Of a stretch of 64,000 nt of DNA, positions 62,950 through 64,000 are shown one piece after another. Each line of letters begins with the position of its first letter. The first letter of the stretch is position 1. The notes beneath the pieces were generated by a model, which made no database searches, was not told where the DNA came from, and worked only from the letters and a program-made list of their open reading frames with translations. The stretch comes from Bacteroidales bacterium M7 (GTDB taxonomy: Bacteria > Bacteroidota > Bacteroidia > Bacteroidales > Muribaculaceae), in NCBI GenBank assembly GCA_001689515.1, contig LUJR01000039.1, positions 62,001-126,000 on the forward strand. Direction: 5' to 3'. A program made the translations under genes and the position numbers.

Positions 62950-64000
62950 ATGGCAGAAAGCAAAGAAAAATTATTTGAACAATTTCCTCCTATTTCTACC
63001 GCCGAATGGAAAGCTAAAGTCGAGACTGACCTTAAGGGCGCTCCGTTTGACAAGAAACTGGTATGGCGCACCAACGAGGGCTTCAATCTCCAGCCCATGT
63101 ACCGCGCAGAGGACATTGCCGACCTCAAAACCACCGATGTACTCCCCGGTGAATTCCCCTACATCCGCGGCATACGCAACACCAACGACTGGCTCACCCG
63201 TCAGGAAATCATAGCTGACGATGCCGCCGCAGCTAACGCCAAAGCAGCCGAAGTGCTCACCAAGGGTGTCACTTCGCTCGGTTTCTCTGTCAAAGAACCT
63301 GCTGACGTTGCCATCCTCCTCAAGGGCATCGACCTCAAGAAAGTGGAAATCAACCTTACCTGCTGCCCCCGCAAGGCTGTAGCAGTTGCCACCGAGCTGG
63401 TTTCACTCATAAAGAAAGAAAACGCTGCTGACGAGTTCCGCGGCTCTATCAACTTCAACCCTCTCCGCCGTCCTCTCAACCACGGCACAGCTTTCCCTGG
63501 CGACATCGTCAAGGAAGCATCCGCCCTCATGGATGCTGTCAAAGATGTCCCCGCGCTCAAGGTGCTCGCCGTCAACTCTGACATGCTCAGCAATGCCGGC
63601 GCATACATCTACCAGGAACTCGGCTATGCTCTCTCTTGGGGCGCAATGTGGATGACCATGATGACCGATGCCGGCTACAGCGCCGACGAGGTGGCTCGCC
63701 GCATCAAATTCAACATGGGCGTAAGCTCCAATTACTTCATGGAACTTGCAAAATTCCGTGCCGCCCGCATGCTCTGGGCACAGATTGTGGCACAGTACGG
63801 TGCAAGCGAGGAAGCAGCCAAGATGCACGTCCACGCCACTACCTCAAAATTCAACCAGACAATATATGATGCGCACGTCAACCTCCTCCGCAGCCAGACC
63901 GAAGCCATGTCAGCAGCACTTGCAGGTGTCGACTCCATCACATCTACTCCGTTTGATACCCCATACAAGACCCCCGATGACTTCTCGGAGCGCATAGCCC
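62950..64000 (+). CDS. mutA: Methylmalonyl-CoA mutase small (beta) subunit, N-terminal part, cut by window edge
   Basis: The first 350 residues of the small subunit, which pairs with MutB in the adenosylcobalamin-dependent step between succinyl-CoA and methylmalonyl-CoA; in Bacteroidales this serves propionate formation. It opens MAESKEKLFEQFPPIS, with WKAKVETDLKGAPFDKKLVW and FPYIRGIRNTNDWLTRQEI near the N-terminus, and SWGAMWMTMMTDAGYSADEV and IKFNMGVSSNYFMELAKFRA further on. The right edge cuts it off before the B12-binding-like domain. mutB is expected next. The start is the first ATG after the -7 box. Confidence 0.95.
   Translation, partial: MAESKEKLFEQFPPISTAEWKAKVETDLKGAPFDKKLVWRTNEGFNLQPMYRAEDIADLKTTDVLPGEFPYIRGIRNTNDWLTRQEIIADDAAAANAKAAEVLTKGVTSLGFSVKEPADVAILLKGIDLKKVEINLTCCPRKAVAVATELVSLIKKENAADEFRGSINFNPLRRPLNHGTAFPGDIVKEASALMDAVKDVPALKVLAVNSDMLSNAGAYIYQELGYALSWGAMWMTMMTDAGYSADEVARRIKFNMGVSSNYFMELAKFRAARMLWAQIVAQYGASEEAAKMHVHATTSKFNQTIYDAHVNLLRSQTEAMSAALAGVDSITSTPFDTPYKTPDDFSERIA

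Overview
The window looks like a chromosomal segment of a Bacteroidota member, order Bacteroidales. The evidence is Bacteroides-type promoters (TAnnTTTG -7 boxes) in front of many genes, few Shine-Dalgarno sites, and several families typical of the phylum (NigD-like lipoprotein, DUF3467, DUF3109, DUF5103, alternative GlmU, TamA-like lipoprotein with TamB, GH31, DPP IV). GC is near 50 percent, which would suit Muribaculaceae better than Bacteroides; that placement is inference. No rRNA, tRNA, CRISPR array, prophage or IS transposase was seen.

Layout. 1-3.2 kb: leftward operon purU, UPF0104-like membrane protein, kdsB (Kdo activation), M16-like peptidase (cut by the window edge). 3.4-3.7 kb: small ORF with its own promoter-like box and terminator. 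3.7-6.7 kb: leftward lolD-like ATPase, NigD-like lipoprotein, manA, flavodoxin. 6.8-8.7 kb: DUF3467 and cysS. 8.7-13.4 kb: leftward capsule/exopolysaccharide export set (Wza-like lipoprotein, Wzc-like chain-length tyrosine kinase, Ugd), with a divergent membrane glycosyltransferase at 13.6 kb. 14.8-23.1 kb: dnaG, secreted C1 peptidase, small ORF, DAACS symporter, ung, C_GCAxxG_C_C protein, DUF5103 and DUF3109. 23.1-27.5 kb: type III restriction-modification operon (mod-res), preceded by a region that looks like a structured RNA gene. 27.9-35.2 kb: Wzx-like flippase, clpB, small membrane protein, a nested inverted-repeat cassette, GlmU-like protein, nhaA. 35.4-39.1 kb: receiver/PPDK-type fusion protein and a coiled-coil partner. 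39.2-52.1 kb: long rightward run with DPP IV-like peptidase, unknown membrane protein, miaA, yraN, rhomboid protease plus a small overlapping membrane protein, two tandem membrane-anchored EEP phosphatase-like paralogues, M3 peptidase, GH31 glucosidase. 52.6-55.3 kb: leftward Lrp regulator, OmpR-type regulator, histidine kinase. 55.5-62.6 kb: tamB and TamA-like lipoprotein, the envelope assembly pair. 62.95 kb to the end: mutA (methylmalonyl-CoA mutase small subunit), cut by the window edge.

Most genes serve envelope construction (Kdo, polysaccharide export, UDP-sugars, lipoprotein release, outer-membrane assembly) and peptide or glucan use. The least explained material is non-coding: (i) a family of paired-hairpin repeats with GTAGGGAC ends at 18.3, 20.7 and 52.3 kb; (ii) a 407-bp nested inverted-repeat cassette at 32.2 kb; (iii) a roughly 310-nt candidate structured RNA ending just ahead of mod, with a 7-nt element that could pair either at the mod start codon or inside the RNA.
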